64,000 nucleotides of DNA from Paenibacillus auburnensis (GCF_927798115.1 NZ_CAKMMG010000004.1:1-64000); one strand, 5' to 3'; shown: positions 31,945-42,595, numbered from the stretch's first letter. Notes: generated from the sequence alone by a model not told the origin. Program-made: numbers and translations.

Positions 31945-34401
31945 GTGTCGAAACCAGTATACGGTAAAAATGCAGCTCAGTCGAGAAATGTTGAAAAAAT
32001 ATCCAGCCCAGTGTGGGCATTGGTTGCTGTTTTTATCCTGTTTTTGATCTGGACACCGTTCCAGGTGGGATTGTTTAATGGACAGCAACTGGACTTTGAA
32101 AAGCCGATTTATGTATCCTCCCTGCTTAGCGGCCTCATGCTGCTAGTCTGGATGGGCTTGTACTTTAAAAAGTTCAAGCTGGAGGAGCAGAGCGACCTGG
32201 TTGTTGTAGCATCACTGCTGCTACCAATCACGTATGCCTTGTCGCTCTTTGGCGCGGCTTCGCATTATATGGCGATGAATCTGCTGTTGGTTCAGAGCAT
32301 GTATATAGCAATATTCATTATAGCGTTATATCTGCTCAAGCAAAAGCAACTAAATGTTGTCATTCAAAATGCAATTCTTGCGGTTTCTTATTTTATTATC
32401 GCTTTTGGGCTGATTAATTGGCTTGGCGGGGCGAAATTTGCCGGCGCTCTGGTTGGCTGGTTCTCTAACACTGTGCGCGACAGCAAATACTTGGATGCCG
32501 TGATGACAGACTCTAATGGTCTGCGTCTGACTTCTGTTTTCCAATATGCGAATACATATGCCGCCTTCCTGATGGCATTTCTGTTTGTTGCCGTCTTCGC
32601 CCTGGTCCGCTCCAAAAAGTGGTACGGGACGCTGACGCATGGTTTTATGCTGGTACCGGTCATCGTATCACTGCTGCTGACCTTGTCCCGCGGCGGACTT
32701 GTCATGCTTCCGGTGGTTTTCATCCTGCTATTGATTCTACTTAAGCCCGCTCAGCAGATTCTCTGGATAATTCATCTGGCACTGGCCGGTATTGCCGCTC
32801 TGGCGGTTACTAACCCGCTGACTACTCTCGGTACGGAGCTCAATACGGCCTTCACCTCTGGCGCTGCTGTTAAAGGCTGGGCTTACCTGATTGTTGCTTC
32901 TATTGTAGTAGCAGGACTAGGATGGGCGGTACAGCGGTTTGTAGCCCCTTGGCTGGAACAAAAGCTTGGTGCTTGGGGCTCCCGCAAGCTTACTGGGCTG
33001 TGGCTTCCGCTCGGTTCACTTGTCCTTGTCGGTATTGTTGCTTTCCTGCTGATTGGGACAAGCGTGCGCAGTATCCTGCCTGCCAACATCGAAACCCGGC
33101 TCGAGAACATCAACTTTAAGCAGCACAGTGTACTGGAACGCTTCACTTTTTATAAAGATGCCTTAAAGGTTGTTAAGGATTATCCGATACTCGGAGCCGG
33201 CGGCGGCGGCTGGGCATCACTATATGAGCACTATCAGAATAACCCTTACACAAGCCGCCAGGCGCATAACTTCTTCTTGCAGTATCTGATCGAGGTTGGG
33301 ATTGTCGGTTTTATCGTGTTTATCGGCTTTATCGGATATATTTTCTACAAGTACATCCGCGGTTACCTGAAACGTGACAAGGATGACTTTGCGAATGGCT
33401 ACTTCTTCTATATTATTGCGCTGTCCATTCTGGTACACAGCTTACTGGATTTCAACTTAAGTTACGCTTTTATGGGCATTCTGGTCTTCCTAAGCCTTGC
33501 CGGTATGAGTGTAGCGATGGACAGCAGAACCTTGCGCCGGAACTGGAATAAATCAAGCCTGCGGATTGGTTACTTCGCCATCCTTGCAGCTGGCACTCTG
33601 TTCCTGCTGTTCCTGACCATCGGCTACCTCGGATCAAGCAACGCTGCAATGAAGGCCAAGAACCTGATCGGTGTGAGCCAGTCTTACGAGGAGATCAAAG
33701 CACCTCTGGTTGAAGCGTTGAAAGACCGTCCTTTCCATCCGGAGTCTGCGCTTTACCTTTCCTCTATGGATCAGCAGGTATTTAATCAGACGAAGGATGA
33801 TCAATACCTTGAGGAAGCCTATAGTGTTGTATCCCGTGCGCTTGAGGACGAACCGTATAATAAGGAGCTTTTGAAGCAATTGGTGGGTTACTATGATCTA
33901 AAGGGCCAAGGTGATCTCAGCTATACCGTATACCGCGATAATGCGGATAAGTTCAATTGGGATATCGACTGGTATGATGCTCTGATTAGCCGCTCCTCTG
34001 CACTAGCATATGCCGCCTATGATCAGAAGGACGATGCCAAGAAACAGGAGTATCTCACAGAAGGCCTTCAGGCTTACAAACATGTTGTTGATGGTGTTGA
34101 GCACTTAAAGACTCTGCCTCCTGAACAGCTGCAGGGACGTCCGTTCTCCGTTACCCCTAGCATCGCACTGAATGCCGGCAAACTCCAGCTGATGTCGGGC
34201 GATAACGAAGCTGCGGCTGCTACTCTGAAGATCGGCCTAGGCGAAGATTATAAAGACGCCACAAACCGCGAGATTGCCCGGTGGTACCTGGCTGCACTGA
34301 AACGCAGCGGAGGCCAGGATCAAGCTGTATACGATCTGCTGATTGCAGCTGATGCTGCGGAAGCAGCGCAGATTGATGCAATTGTTGCGCAGCAGTTCTA
34401 A
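31945..34401 (+). CDS. O-antigen ligase/polymerase-like membrane protein with TPR tail
   Basis: 818 aa. About a dozen membrane helices, a Wzy_C-type large loop (ERFTFYKDALKVVKDYPILGAGGGGW ... SRQAHNFFLQYLIEVG, about 395-450) and a soluble C-terminal third (about 570-815) made of TPR-like helical repeats. The conserved Arg and the HNFFLQYL histidine match the O-antigen ligase family. It would ligate or polymerise lipid-linked glycans outside the membrane. GTG start after AAAGGAGA. Composition returns to core-like here, right after the AT-rich island. It is a monocistron ending at the terminator near 34,440. Confidence 0.88.
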   Translation: MSKPVYGKNAAQSRNVEKISSPVWALVAVFILFLIWTPFQVGLFNGQQLDFEKPIYVSSLLSGLMLLVWMGLYFKKFKLEEQSDLVVVASLLLPITYALSLFGAASHYMAMNLLLVQSMYIAIFIIALYLLKQKQLNVVIQNAILAVSYFIIAFGLINWLGGAKFAGALVGWFSNTVRDSKYLDAVMTDSNGLRLTSVFQYANTYAAFLMAFLFVAVFALVRSKKWYGTLTHGFMLVPVIVSLLLTLSRGGLVMLPVVFILLLILLKPAQQILWIIHLALAGIAALAVTNPLTTLGTELNTAFTSGAAVKGWAYLIVASIVVAGLGWAVQRFVAPWLEQKLGAWGSRKLTGLWLPLGSLVLVGIVAFLLIGTSVRSILPANIETRLENINFKQHSVLERFTFYKDALKVVKDYPILGAGGGGWASLYEHYQNNPYTSRQAHNFFLQYLIEVGIVGFIVFIGFIGYIFYKYIRGYLKRDKDDFANGYFFYIIALSILVHSLLDFNLSYAFMGILVFLSLAGMSVAMDSRTLRRNWNKSSLRIGYFAILAAGTLFLLFLTIGYLGSSNAAMKAKNLIGVSQSYEEIKAPLVEALKDRPFHPESALYLSSMDQQVFNQTKDDQYLEEAYSVVSRALEDEPYNKELLKQLVGYYDLKGQGDLSYTVYRDNADKFNWDIDWYDALISRSSALAYAAYDQKDDAKKQEYLTEGLQAYKHVVDGVEHLKTLPPEQLQGRPFSVTPSIALNAGKLQLMSGDNEAAAATLKIGLGEDYKDATNREIARWYLAALKRSGGQDQAVYDLLIAADAAEAAQIDAIVAQQF

Positions 34402-34438
34402 GAGCTGCTCACACACTTTACCTGATACACTTAATCAT

Positions 34439-34474
34439 AAAAGGGACAAGCTGCAGATGCAGCTTGTCCCTTTT
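34439..34474. terminator. Bidirectional terminator between convergent genes
   Basis: A perfect 16-bp stem, AAAAGGGACAAGCTGC with its reverse complement, around a 4-nt loop. A/T ends on both sides let it serve the ligase-like gene (plus) and galU (minus). Confidence 0.92.
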
Positions 34475-34531
34475 GGGTATAAACCGGTATATTTTTAAGT
34501 ATGAATGGATGTATGCCATGTATCTTCAGCC

Positions 34532-35422
34532 TTACAGCTTTGCTGCTTTGCCGGCTTCGCTGTCGATTACTTGTCTGAGATAATCCAGCAGACCTTCCTT
34601 AAGCTCCTCATGCTGCAGCGCATAATGAATGGTTGTCTGGATAAAGCCCATTTTCTCACCGACGTCATGGCGTTTGCCTTCGAAATCATACGCGATAATC
34701 CGTTCCACTTCACTAAGCCGTGCGATGGCATCTGTGAGCTGGATTTCTCCGCCTACCCCCACCTGCTGCTCTCCAAGCATATCAAAAATACGCGGGGTTA
34801 AGATATACCGTCCCAGTATGGCCAGGTTGGACGGTGCATCCTCACGTTTCGGCTTTTCTACCAGCCGGTTGGCTTTGTAGACACGGTCCGCCAGGGCAGC
34901 GCCGTCCACCAGACCGTACCTGGATACCTCTTCCCAAGGCACCGGCTGAACACCCACAATGGAGGATTTATACTGGTCATAGACCTCAATCATTTGTTTG
35001 AGGCATGGCTTGCCTGATTCAACGATATCGTCACCCAGCAGAACCGCAAACGGTTCATTGCCGATAAATTTACGGGCACACCAGATGGCATGTCCCAGAC
35101 CGCGCGGTTCCTTTTGCCGGATGTAGTGGATGTCGGCCATCTCTGAGGATTTGCGTACAGACTCGAGCAGTTCCCACTTCTGTTTCTCCGCCAGGTTGAA
35201 CTCCAGCTCAAAAGAATTATCGAAATGGTCCTCAATCGCACGCTTGCCCTTCCCGGTTACGATGATAATATCCTCAATTCCTGAGGCAACAGCCTCTTCG
35301 ACAATATATTGAATCGTCGGTTTGTCTACAATCGGCAGCATTTCTTTGGGCATCGCTTTAGTAGCGGGCAAAAAGCGGGTACCCAGCCCGGCCGCGGGAA
35401 TAATCGCCTTACGTATCTTCAT
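34532..35422 (-). CDS. galU: UTP-glucose-1-phosphate uridylyltransferase GalU
   Basis: 296 aa, usual length. It makes UDP-glucose from UTP and glucose-1-phosphate. Seen: [22 protein letters not shown] with the nucleotide-binding Gly and Arg, [21 protein letters not shown] with the metal-binding Asp, and VEKP. UDP-glucose feeds glycolipid, teichoic acid and polysaccharide synthesis, consistent with its place between the polysaccharide locus and rfbAC. Confidence 0.96.
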   Translation of the reverse strand: MKIRKAIIPAAGLGTRFLPATKAMPKEMLPIVDKPTIQYIVEEAVASGIEDIIIVTGKGKRAIEDHFDNSFELEFNLAEKQKWELLESVRKSSEMADIHYIRQKEPRGLGHAIWCARKFIGNEPFAVLLGDDIVESGKPCLKQMIEVYDQYKSSIVGVQPVPWEEVSRYGLVDGAALADRVYKANRLVEKPKREDAPSNLAILGRYILTPRIFDMLGEQQVGVGGEIQLTDAIARLSEVERIIAYDFEGKRHDVGEKMGFIQTTIHYALQHEELKEGLLDYLRQVIDSEAGKAAKL

Positions 35423-35561
35423 GATATAGCTCCTTCTGTCTGCTTTTGTTCTTGGTGCCCCAGTTTCCCTAGAAACTTGGCATAATTAAATTTATTATAG
35501 CAGTTCAGGAAATCTTTTGGCAGTAATATTGTTATATATTAGGATCTGTTACTCTTTATAC

Positions 35562-35621
35562 AAAAAGAGCCAGGGTGCCTTCAGGCGCAGCTAATATGCC
35601 CCTGAGTCACCCTGACTCTAT
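35562..35621 (-). terminator. Probable terminator after the U32 peptidase gene
   Basis: Minus strand: AGTCAGGGTGACTCAGG pairs, with a few mismatches, with CCTGAAGGCACCCTGGCTC. TTTTT follows. Confidence 0.55.
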
Positions 35622-35667
35622 ATAATAATTTGTACTCTTTCAAAAAACTCTGGCGTGCTGCCAGACT

Positions 35668-38187
35668 TTACTTAGCATTCACCAATTGTCCGCGTGTAAC
35701 ACCAAGCTGGTTGGTGGCCTTGAGGCTCTTCCAGACTTGAGTGCCGGAGATTTCACCGCGCAGCGCACGGGTGTAGAGACTGATGACCTCAGCCACCTGC
35801 TCCGGTGTTTCTTCCAGAAACTCTACACGGAATGAAGATACACCCAGCTCACGGAAATTGTTCAGGTATTCCGCACCGGACTGTTCCACAGCATTATAAA
35901 CAGTGTTGCGGCAGCCTTCGTCTACACGGACAGGATGGGACATCCCGATCCGGTCCTGCAGGGAAGCACGGTGCTCTTCACAAGGGCGCCCGCAGTTCGT
36001 GTAGTCGGTCCCTTCACTCATGAAGGTGCAGTACACACAATGCTCGGTATGGAACATCGGAAGATGCTGATGGATCACAACCTCCATGCGGGAGGTATCG
36101 CTGTGTTCAAGCAGATCAACCATTTGCTGAATGTTCAGGTCATAGGACGGTGTCACTGTGTCTAATCCGGAGTCCAGGAACAGCTCTACCGCCTTATGGT
36201 TGGCGATATTCAGCGAGAAGTCGCCGATCAGGCGCGGATGCACGGCATCCGGCTGCTCCATCCGGCGCTTGAGATAGTAATACAGCGCGCCCGTATTACG
36301 CACCAGCACCGCATCCGGCTCCAGGCGCAGGATGTTGGCGTGGTAGCCGTTCTCGCCCGGCATATGGATACGCGGCGTGGCCAGTGCAATACTGGCCCCC
36401 GCAGCCCGCACAGCGTCTACCGCTGCCGGGAACTGCTTGATGAACTCGAAGTCGGCGTAAATGTTTCTTACGCCGGCTTCGAGCGCAGCCTGCACCTGCG
36501 GCAGGCTGCGGCACAGCGCGGTGAGCTCCGCCTCACCGTGCGGGCTTGAGGCGCCCCTGCGGAAGGCGTCGCCGTAAACCTCTACCGCCCGTTTCACGTA
36601 GACGGGCGGCTTCGGGCGCTCGCCGGCAAGCAGCTCCACCGCTTGGCGGCGGATGCTGTTCAGCTCGCGCATAGGCACGATCACGTCGCCTTCCAGCTGC
36701 GACTCCAGCGCCTCAAGCTGGAACACGGTCCCGCCCAGGCGGCCGAATTGTTCTTCCAGCAGGGCGGCATCCATCGGACGCTTCTGCGCGGTTTCCAGCA
36801 GAAGCTCCGAATCCACGCGGACCGTGACGTTCTTCTGAACGTCGGTCCACCAGGTGGAGAGCGGCTCGCCTACGCGTCCTTCTACCTTCACCTGAACCGG
36901 GAAGACACGGTACGGCTTCTCGGTTTCGTAGGACTGGCGCAGCGCCTTGTCGAGCGCCGGGTCATTGGTCTTCCAGATGCGGTCGCCGACATGCAGGCGG
37001 CGCAGATCAACATCGTTGCGTCCCGGTACGATGTCTACGATCCAGCCTTCTCCGGCTTCGCCCTCAAGCTTTACGCCTTTGCGGCGCAGATCATACACGC
37101 GTCCGCCTTCTTCTTTTTTCGTCGGATCACCGGCATCGAACACTATACCGTCTCCGCGTTTGAGCGGAGCATGAATCCGGCAGACGACACCGTCACGCAG
37201 AATCTGCTCGACCGTTCCCATGTACACACCACGGCTTTTTGGAAAAGTACCATCTACCAGCTTCTTGTTATTCGTCCCTTCCAGGAAGCCATGCGTGAAG
37301 CCGCGGGAGAAGCTCTGCTGCAGCTCACGAATATCCTCCTTGGAGGTAGGAGACCAGTTCCCGTCAAAATAACGGTCAATCGCTTTGCGGTATTTACCCA
37401 CCACATTAGCCACGTACTCCGGGCTTTTGAGCCGGCCTTCAATTTTGAAGGAGGTGACGCCCGCTTCGATCAGCTCCGGCATCAGGTCAATTGCGGCCAG
37501 ATCCTTAGGAGACAGCAAATAAGTCACATCCCCCATCGGCTTCACTTCGCCATCCACCATCAGATCATACGGTAACCGGCAGGCTTGGGCACATTCACCG
37601 CGGTTCGCAGAACGTCCGCCCCACATTTCCGAAGTCAGGCATTGCCCCGAATAGGAGACACACAGCGCACCGTGCACGAACACCTCCATCGGCAGGCGGG
37701 CCTGATCCCCGATTGTACGGATTTGCTTCAGATTATTTTCCCGGCCGAGCACTACGCGCTCCATTCCCCAGGGCTTCGTGAACTCCACCGCTTCCGGCGA
37801 AGTAATTGTCATTTGCGTTGAACCATGGATCGGGAAATCCGGAGAAATCTCGCGGATCATTTTGACCAGCCCCAAATCCTGCACAATCACCGCATCCACA
37901 CCCGCATCCACACAGGCATCGATCAGCTCCTTGGCATCAGCCAGCTCATTTTCAAACACCAGTATATTAAACGTCAGAAAGCCCTTCACGCCATAACTAT
38001 GGAGGAATGCCATAATTTCCGGCAGCTCGTCCATACGGAAGTTGTTGGCTCTCGCCCGTGCATTAAACTTCTCTACGCCAAAAAAGACAGCATCTGCCCC
38101 GTTCGCCACTGCTGCACGCATACAATCCCAGTCACCGGCCGGAGCCAGCAGCTCCACGTCTTCTCTGCGTATTCCTTGCTCGTTCAT
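35668..38187 (-). CDS. U32-family protein with DUF3656, RlhA/TrhP-like (RNA hydroxylation)
   Basis: 839 aa. The N-terminal U32 barrel has LLAPAGDWDCMRAAVANGADAVFFGV and the signature HGALCVSYSGQCLTSEMWGGRSANRGECAQACRLPY with several cysteines. A middle DUF3656 region and a second cysteine cluster near the end follow (HCVYCTF, CGRPCEEH, DEGCRNTVYN). Proteins of this long form (E. coli RlhA, and shorter TrhP/YrrO relatives) install 5-hydroxy groups in 23S rRNA or tRNA with prephenate and iron-sulfur help; the old name is peptidase. An exact target is not readable. ATG after GGAGG. Confidence 0.88.
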   Translation of the reverse strand: MNEQGIRREDVELLAPAGDWDCMRAAVANGADAVFFGVEKFNARARANNFRMDELPEIMAFLHSYGVKGFLTFNILVFENELADAKELIDACVDAGVDAVIVQDLGLVKMIREISPDFPIHGSTQMTITSPEAVEFTKPWGMERVVLGRENNLKQIRTIGDQARLPMEVFVHGALCVSYSGQCLTSEMWGGRSANRGECAQACRLPYDLMVDGEVKPMGDVTYLLSPKDLAAIDLMPELIEAGVTSFKIEGRLKSPEYVANVVGKYRKAIDRYFDGNWSPTSKEDIRELQQSFSRGFTHGFLEGTNNKKLVDGTFPKSRGVYMGTVEQILRDGVVCRIHAPLKRGDGIVFDAGDPTKKEEGGRVYDLRRKGVKLEGEAGEGWIVDIVPGRNDVDLRRLHVGDRIWKTNDPALDKALRQSYETEKPYRVFPVQVKVEGRVGEPLSTWWTDVQKNVTVRVDSELLLETAQKRPMDAALLEEQFGRLGGTVFQLEALESQLEGDVIVPMRELNSIRRQAVELLAGERPKPPVYVKRAVEVYGDAFRRGASSPHGEAELTALCRSLPQVQAALEAGVRNIYADFEFIKQFPAAVDAVRAAGASIALATPRIHMPGENGYHANILRLEPDAVLVRNTGALYYYLKRRMEQPDAVHPRLIGDFSLNIANHKAVELFLDSGLDTVTPSYDLNIQQMVDLLEHSDTSRMEVVIHQHLPMFHTEHCVYCTFMSEGTDYTNCGRPCEEHRASLQDRIGMSHPVRVDEGCRNTVYNAVEQSGAEYLNNFRELGVSSFRVEFLEETPEQVAEVISLYTRALRGEISGTQVWKSLKATNQLGVTRGQLVNAK

Positions 38188-38453
38188 TTATATCCTCCCA
38201 AACCGCTGTTTAGCGGATCTTTTCCAAATCTTTAACTTATTAATTGTATCAAATATCACAGTTATCCGCCACCAAAATAGAAACGCTTTAATTTATTTCT
38301 AACTTTGAGACATCTTAGCATATACATGTGTTCTTGCCCTGATAGACAAATGAGGAACTTACAGCGTAAAATATATTTTGAAAAGAATGAATACGAAAAA
38401 GATTACACTGTTCCCAAAATTTATATGCAGTATAAGGAGAGTCGAAAACGGTT

Positions 38454-39332
38454 ATGAAAGGCATAATTCTTGCAGGAGGAAGCGGCACTCGCCTTTATCC
38501 TCTCACAATGGTGACCAGCAAACAGTTATTGCCGGTCTATGACAAGCCCATGATTTATTATCCTCTGTCCACGCTAATGCTGGCAGGCATCAAAGATATT
38601 CTAATCATCTCAACTGCTGAGGATACGCCCCGTTTTGAAAATTTGCTCGGCGATGGCTCCCAGTTCGGAATTTCTCTGCAATACATTGTTCAGCCAAGTC
38701 CAGACGGACTTGCACAGGCCTTTATTTTGGGCGAATCGTTTATTGGGGAAGATTCTGTGGCTATGATTCTTGGAGACAACATTTACTACGGCAACGGCAT
38801 GACCAAGATGTTAAAACAAGCTGCCCGAAAAGAACGTGGTGCAACAGTTTTCGGCTATCATGTACCTGATCCTGAACGCTTTGGTGTAGTTGAATTTGAC
38901 GAAGACGGCAAAGCTCTCAGTATCGAAGAAAAACCGGAGCACCCTAAATCGAATTATGCGGTTACCGGCCTGTATTTCTATGACAATCGAGTGGTTTCTT
39001 TAGCTAAGCAAGTGAAGCCGTCACACCGAGGGGAATTAGAAATCACGTCAATTAATGAAGCCTATTTGAAATTGGGAGAACTGGATGTTGCCTTGCTCGG
39101 ACGCGGTTTCACCTGGTTGGATACCGGAACACACCAAAGTCTGGTCGACGCCACTAATTTCGTCAGAACGATTGAAGACCATCAAGGCATTAAAATTTCA
39201 GCCCCTGAAGAAATTGCTTATATCAATAACTGGATTTCAAAGGAACACCTGCTGGAATGCGGACATAAACTCAGTAAGACCGGATACGGTCAATATCTTA
39301 TTAAGGTAGCTTACGGCAAAATCCAATTTTAA
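38454..39332 (+). CDS. rfbA: Glucose-1-phosphate thymidylyltransferase RfbA
   Basis: 292 aa. First enzyme of dTDP-L-rhamnose synthesis: dTTP + glucose-1-phosphate to dTDP-glucose. Seen: [42 protein letters not shown], metal-binding ILGDN, and [18 protein letters not shown]. An AAGGAG lies 13-14 nt before the ATG, a slightly long spacing. rfbC follows after about 20 nt, so the two are co-transcribed. The intergenic 38,236-38,453 also serves the divergent U32 gene; no promoter there is convincing. Confidence 0.96.
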   Translation: MKGIILAGGSGTRLYPLTMVTSKQLLPVYDKPMIYYPLSTLMLAGIKDILIISTAEDTPRFENLLGDGSQFGISLQYIVQPSPDGLAQAFILGESFIGEDSVAMILGDNIYYGNGMTKMLKQAARKERGATVFGYHVPDPERFGVVEFDEDGKALSIEEKPEHPKSNYAVTGLYFYDNRVVSLAKQVKPSHRGELEITSINEAYLKLGELDVALLGRGFTWLDTGTHQSLVDATNFVRTIEDHQGIKISAPEEIAYINNWISKEHLLECGHKLSKTGYGQYLIKVAYGKIQF

Positions 39333-39351
39333 AATTGAAAGAGTGAATAAG

Positions 39352-39906
39352 ATGAATTTTACCAAAACTAATCTGGAAGGCGTCCTCGTTGTCGAACCGG
39401 CAGTCTTTGGAGATCACCGAGGATGGTTTATGGAAACCTACAGCGAAGCAAAGTTTCAGGAACAAAATCTTGGCTATAAGTTCGTTCAGGACAATCAATC
39501 CTATTCGGCTGTTAAGGGGACATTACGCGGACTACATTACCAATTAAACCCAAAAGCACAAACCAAGCTCGTCCGCTGCACACGTGGATCCATTTATGAT
39601 GTAGCGGTAGATATCCGTCAAGGCAGCCCATCTTACGGGAAGTGGTTCGGTATTGAGTTAACCGCTGAGAATAAAAAGCAACTACTCATTCCTAAAGGCT
39701 TCGCCCATGGTTTCATAACGCTGACCGAGGACGTGGAAGTTCAATACAAATGCGATGAGCTGTACGCACCAGAATGTGATGGCGGTATTTTGTGGAATGA
39801 TCCTGACATCGGTATTGAATGGCCGATTAATGTAACTCCTGTGCTGTCTGCCAAAGATGAGAAAGCCCCTCTGCTTAAAGACGTCACACATAATTTCTTA
39901 TATTAA
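39352..39906 (+). CDS. rfbC: dTDP-4-dehydrorhamnose 3,5-epimerase RfbC
   Basis: 184 aa from the ATG at 39352 (AAAGAG lies 8 nt upstream; an in-frame GTG at 39343 has no site). Cupin-fold epimerase: LEGVLVVEPAVFGDHRGWFME, the catalytic histidine in LRGLHYQ, and LIPKGFAHGF. It converts dTDP-4-keto-6-deoxyglucose to the L-rhamno isomer, using the product of rfbB at 19.4-20.4 kb. The terminator-like hairpin at 39,981 follows. Confidence 0.95.
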   Translation: MNFTKTNLEGVLVVEPAVFGDHRGWFMETYSEAKFQEQNLGYKFVQDNQSYSAVKGTLRGLHYQLNPKAQTKLVRCTRGSIYDVAVDIRQGSPSYGKWFGIELTAENKKQLLIPKGFAHGFITLTEDVEVQYKCDELYAPECDGGILWNDPDIGIEWPINVTPVLSAKDEKAPLLKDVTHNFLY

Positions 39907-39980
39907 TAAATAATATGTTGTATTGATCACGGCGGATTATATAAGACAACCTCCGTCTTCTCAACAGACAGTTCCAGCAC

Positions 39981-40020
39981 AAATAACGACCAAGGCCACA
40001 AGCGGCCATGGTCGTTATTT
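39981..40020 (+). terminator. Hairpin downstream of rfbAC, probable terminator
   Basis: AAATAACGACCAAGGCC pairs with GGCCATGGTCGTTATTT (one mismatch) around a 6-nt loop. The 3' side ends in TTATTT rather than a long T tract. It lies 75 nt after the rfbC stop. Confidence 0.65.
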
Positions 40021-40353
40021 GCAATATACTACCTTTTTACCCCGCTAAGCAAAACGATTGAAGCACCCTTTGCAGTACCGCCTGCTAAACTTGTGTTAGA
40101 TTGGCATCAGAGTCAGAAGGAGTTTGCCAATCAAGGAATTACACACAAAAAACGAATATAGTAAAAATGTCTTTTTGCTCAATTCCGATAGTTAATTCAT
40201 CGACTGAATAATCTGGAAATATTTCCTGAATTCTTAAGACCACTCACACCTTCCTCTTTCAGTAAGATTATCAAGGTCTTCTAATATTCATTTAGTGGGC
40301 CTCGAATCTCCAGTTCTACTCAGCTTAGTTAAGAGGCAAGTGTAAATTCCCGG
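40021..40353. other. Gene-free stretch between rfbC hairpin and the small membrane gene
   Basis: About 330 bp without a frame that has a ribosome binding site or family resemblance on either strand. I see no promoter, RNA motif or repeat that I could defend. It is moderately AT-rich. Confidence 0.5.
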
Positions 40354-40563
40354 TCAGCTTAACCAGTTCATGATCATCGCATAATCGGAAACGGCAAATA
40401 CCAGCAGGCTCACCACACCGAAGGCAATGGCAAACTTGTTCTTCTGGGGAGCTCGGAGCAGCCGGAAGACACCGACAAAGATCAGGATGGTGAACATAAT
40501 CATAAAAAGATCGAAGGTATGAAATTTAGACGGTTCTTGCACAGCAGCTTCTGCAAGCAGCAT
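40354..40563 (-). CDS. Small two-helix membrane protein (DUF2759-like)
   Basis: 69 aa. A short polar start, one helix (about 18-38), a basic turn (RAPQKNK) and a second helix (about 46-66). GAGGAGG sits 7 nt before the ATG, strong support for translation. The pattern resembles the small YqgW/DUF2759 proteins of Bacillales, judged by eye. Function unknown. It stands alone between rfbC and the nitrite reductase gene. Confidence 0.75.
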   Translation of the reverse strand: MLLAEAAVQEPSKFHTFDLFMIMFTILIFVGVFRLLRAPQKNKFAIAFGVVSLLVFAVSDYAMIMNWLS

Positions 40564-40958
40564 GGCATTACCTCCTCAAAAGTGTTGTCAAGCAAGTTCC
40601 TCTAATCCATATCTCCTTCTATGTTATCGCTACCATTTGCCTGGCGCAATAGGAAATCCACAAAAAATCGGTAAATGTCACAAGAAATATTTTTCACAGC
40701 TGTTTTTAGCCTTCAAAATATGAATAACCTCATTGACGATAAGGAAAAAATCCATACCAAGTTGAAATCCTATCGAGTTGTCATGGAACTATCAGCAGAA
40801 CCTAATGAAGCCATAAAGAATCGTTATATCGTTTGCTACAACTCTCACAGCCTATTCTTGGCGGGTTATGTTACCATCGAGCATAATATCTCAGGAATAC
40901 TACCGGAATTCATGCAATATTACTGAAGGGGATATCCTGGCAGAGAGGAAGTTATACG
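40564..40958. other. Leader/intergenic region before the nitrite reductase gene
   Basis: About 395 bp. A plus-strand frame (40675-40926, 83 codons) exists but has no ribosome binding site and no recognisable family, so I do not call it. The stretch should hold the promoters of the two flanking divergent genes. No operator is clear enough to mark. Confidence 0.4.
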
Positions 40959-42590
40959 ATGGCTTATGAACCGGTTTGGAGTGCTGATCCAGAAAAGCTG
41001 AGCAAATTCGAATTTGTTAAACTGCAGAAAGACGGGCTCGACATCATCCGCACCATTATTGAAAAATACGCCCTGGAGGGCTTTGATTCCATCCCGGCTG
41101 AAGAGCTTGATCTTTTTAAGTGGGCAGGGGTTTATCAGCAAAAGCCGCGAAACGGCCATTTCATGATGCGTGTCCGCATTAATACCGGTATTATGACCTC
41201 GGATCAGGCGAGGGCTATTGCCGAAATCGCCCGATTGTACGGGCGGGGGCTGATTGATGTAACCACACGGCAGGCTGTCCAGTTTCACTGGCTGACGGTT
41301 GAGAACTTCCCTGACATTTTCCGGAGGCTGGAGGCTGCTTCGCTCTATTCCTATGAAGCCTGTGGTGATTGTCCGCGGACCATCGTGGGCAATCCGCTGG
41401 CGGGAATCGACAAGGACGAGCTGTTCGATACGACCGCCATTGTGGAGCAGCTGAATGATTTCTTCATGCTGAACCGGGATTTCTCCAACCTGCCGCGTAA
41501 ATTCAAGTTGTCTGTCTCCGCCAATTACTATAACAATGGACAAGCTGAGATCAACGATCTGTCGTTTACCCCGGCTGTCAAAATCATTGACGGAAAAGAA
41601 ACTGCCGGGTTCCATGTGATGGTGGGCGGCGGGCTCTCCGCAAAGCCGCATCTGGCACAAAAGCTCGATGTATTTGTCAAACCGAAAGAAGCGCTTAAGG
41701 TCGCAGCCGGAGTTGTGACGCTGTTCCGTGATTACGGGTACCGTGAAAAACGCCATCACGCCCGCCTTAAGTTTCTAGTTGCCGATTGGGGCGCTGAGAA
41801 ATTCAAAGAAAAGCTGTTTGAGATTATTGGCGAGCTGCCTTCACGCGGTGAAGACAAGACGCTCGGCTGGCAGGCCGCTTATTTCGACGGTGTACATCCG
41901 CAGCGCCAGGAAGGGCTGAGCTATGTCGGGCTGAACGTTCCGGTTGGACGGCTGAACAGCGATGAGCTTATTCAATTAGCGGATTTGGCTGATTCCTATG
42001 GTGAGGGTAAAATCCGCACAACCATGTCGCAAAACATCATTCTCAGCGGCATCCGGGATGACAAGATCCCCGAGTTTCTCCAGGCACCTGTACTACAGAG
42101 ATTGTCCCCAGAGGCCAAAAACTTCATCAGCCGCACCGTATCCTGTACCGGTAATGAATTTTGCAATCTGGCACTCGTGGAAACGAAAGAGCGCGCTGTG
42201 AGTGTAGCTGAATATCTTGATGAGCGGCTGCAGCTGGAAGAGAAGTTGCGGATTCATTTCATCGGCTGTCCGAACGGCTGCGGACAAAAGCATGTCGCAG
42301 ATATCGGCCTTCAAGGCTCACTGATCAAAACACCGGAAGGCATGGTTGATGCCTTCGACATTGCGATCGGAGGAACCCTGGGCACTGGCGATCAAGGGCC
42401 GGCGGCCCAGTTTACCCGCCCGTTAAAAGGCCGGGTTAAGGGCGAACGGGTAGGTCCGGTTCTTGAGCAGCTGATTACTTATTACAGTGAGCAGCGGAGT
42501 GAGACGGAGAACTTCCACTCTTTTGTCGAACGTGTTGGTATTCCCGTAATTCAGGAGCAGTTCACGGCGATTTTGGCCGCTGAGGCTTGA
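40959..42590 (+). CDS. nirA: Ferredoxin-type nitrite reductase (NirA-like siroheme enzyme)
   Basis: 543 aa with two nitrite/sulfite-reductase ferredoxin-like half domains and siroheme/4Fe-4S domains. The cluster-siroheme cysteines are C-x5-C (CTGNEFCNLALVETK) and C-x3-C (GCPNGCGQ). The CTG-x-x-FCNxAL pattern is that of nitrite rather than sulfite reductases. EACGDCPRTIVGNPLAG lies in the first siroheme domain. It reduces nitrite to ammonium with electrons from ferredoxin, in the cytosol. AGAGGAAG lies 8 nt before the ATG. No nitrate reductase or siroheme genes are adjacent. A sulfite reductase role is less likely but not excluded. Confidence 0.85.
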   Translation: MAYEPVWSADPEKLSKFEFVKLQKDGLDIIRTIIEKYALEGFDSIPAEELDLFKWAGVYQQKPRNGHFMMRVRINTGIMTSDQARAIAEIARLYGRGLIDVTTRQAVQFHWLTVENFPDIFRRLEAASLYSYEACGDCPRTIVGNPLAGIDKDELFDTTAIVEQLNDFFMLNRDFSNLPRKFKLSVSANYYNNGQAEINDLSFTPAVKIIDGKETAGFHVMVGGGLSAKPHLAQKLDVFVKPKEALKVAAGVVTLFRDYGYREKRHHARLKFLVADWGAEKFKEKLFEIIGELPSRGEDKTLGWQAAYFDGVHPQRQEGLSYVGLNVPVGRLNSDELIQLADLADSYGEGKIRTTMSQNIILSGIRDDKIPEFLQAPVLQRLSPEAKNFISRTVSCTGNEFCNLALVETKERAVSVAEYLDERLQLEEKLRIHFIGCPNGCGQKHVADIGLQGSLIKTPEGMVDAFDIAIGGTLGTGDQGPAAQFTRPLKGRVKGERVGPVLEQLITYYSEQRSETENFHSFVERVGIPVIQEQFTAILAAEA

Positions 42591-42595
42591 AGTAA

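Noticed and set aside
36643..37575. A 310-codon frame antisense to the U32 gene
   Set aside because: Composition shadow of a GC-rich coding region; no family features.
40675..40926. An 83-codon plus-strand frame before nirA as a gene
   Set aside because: It has no ribosome binding site, no recognisable family and an uneven composition. It may be chance.
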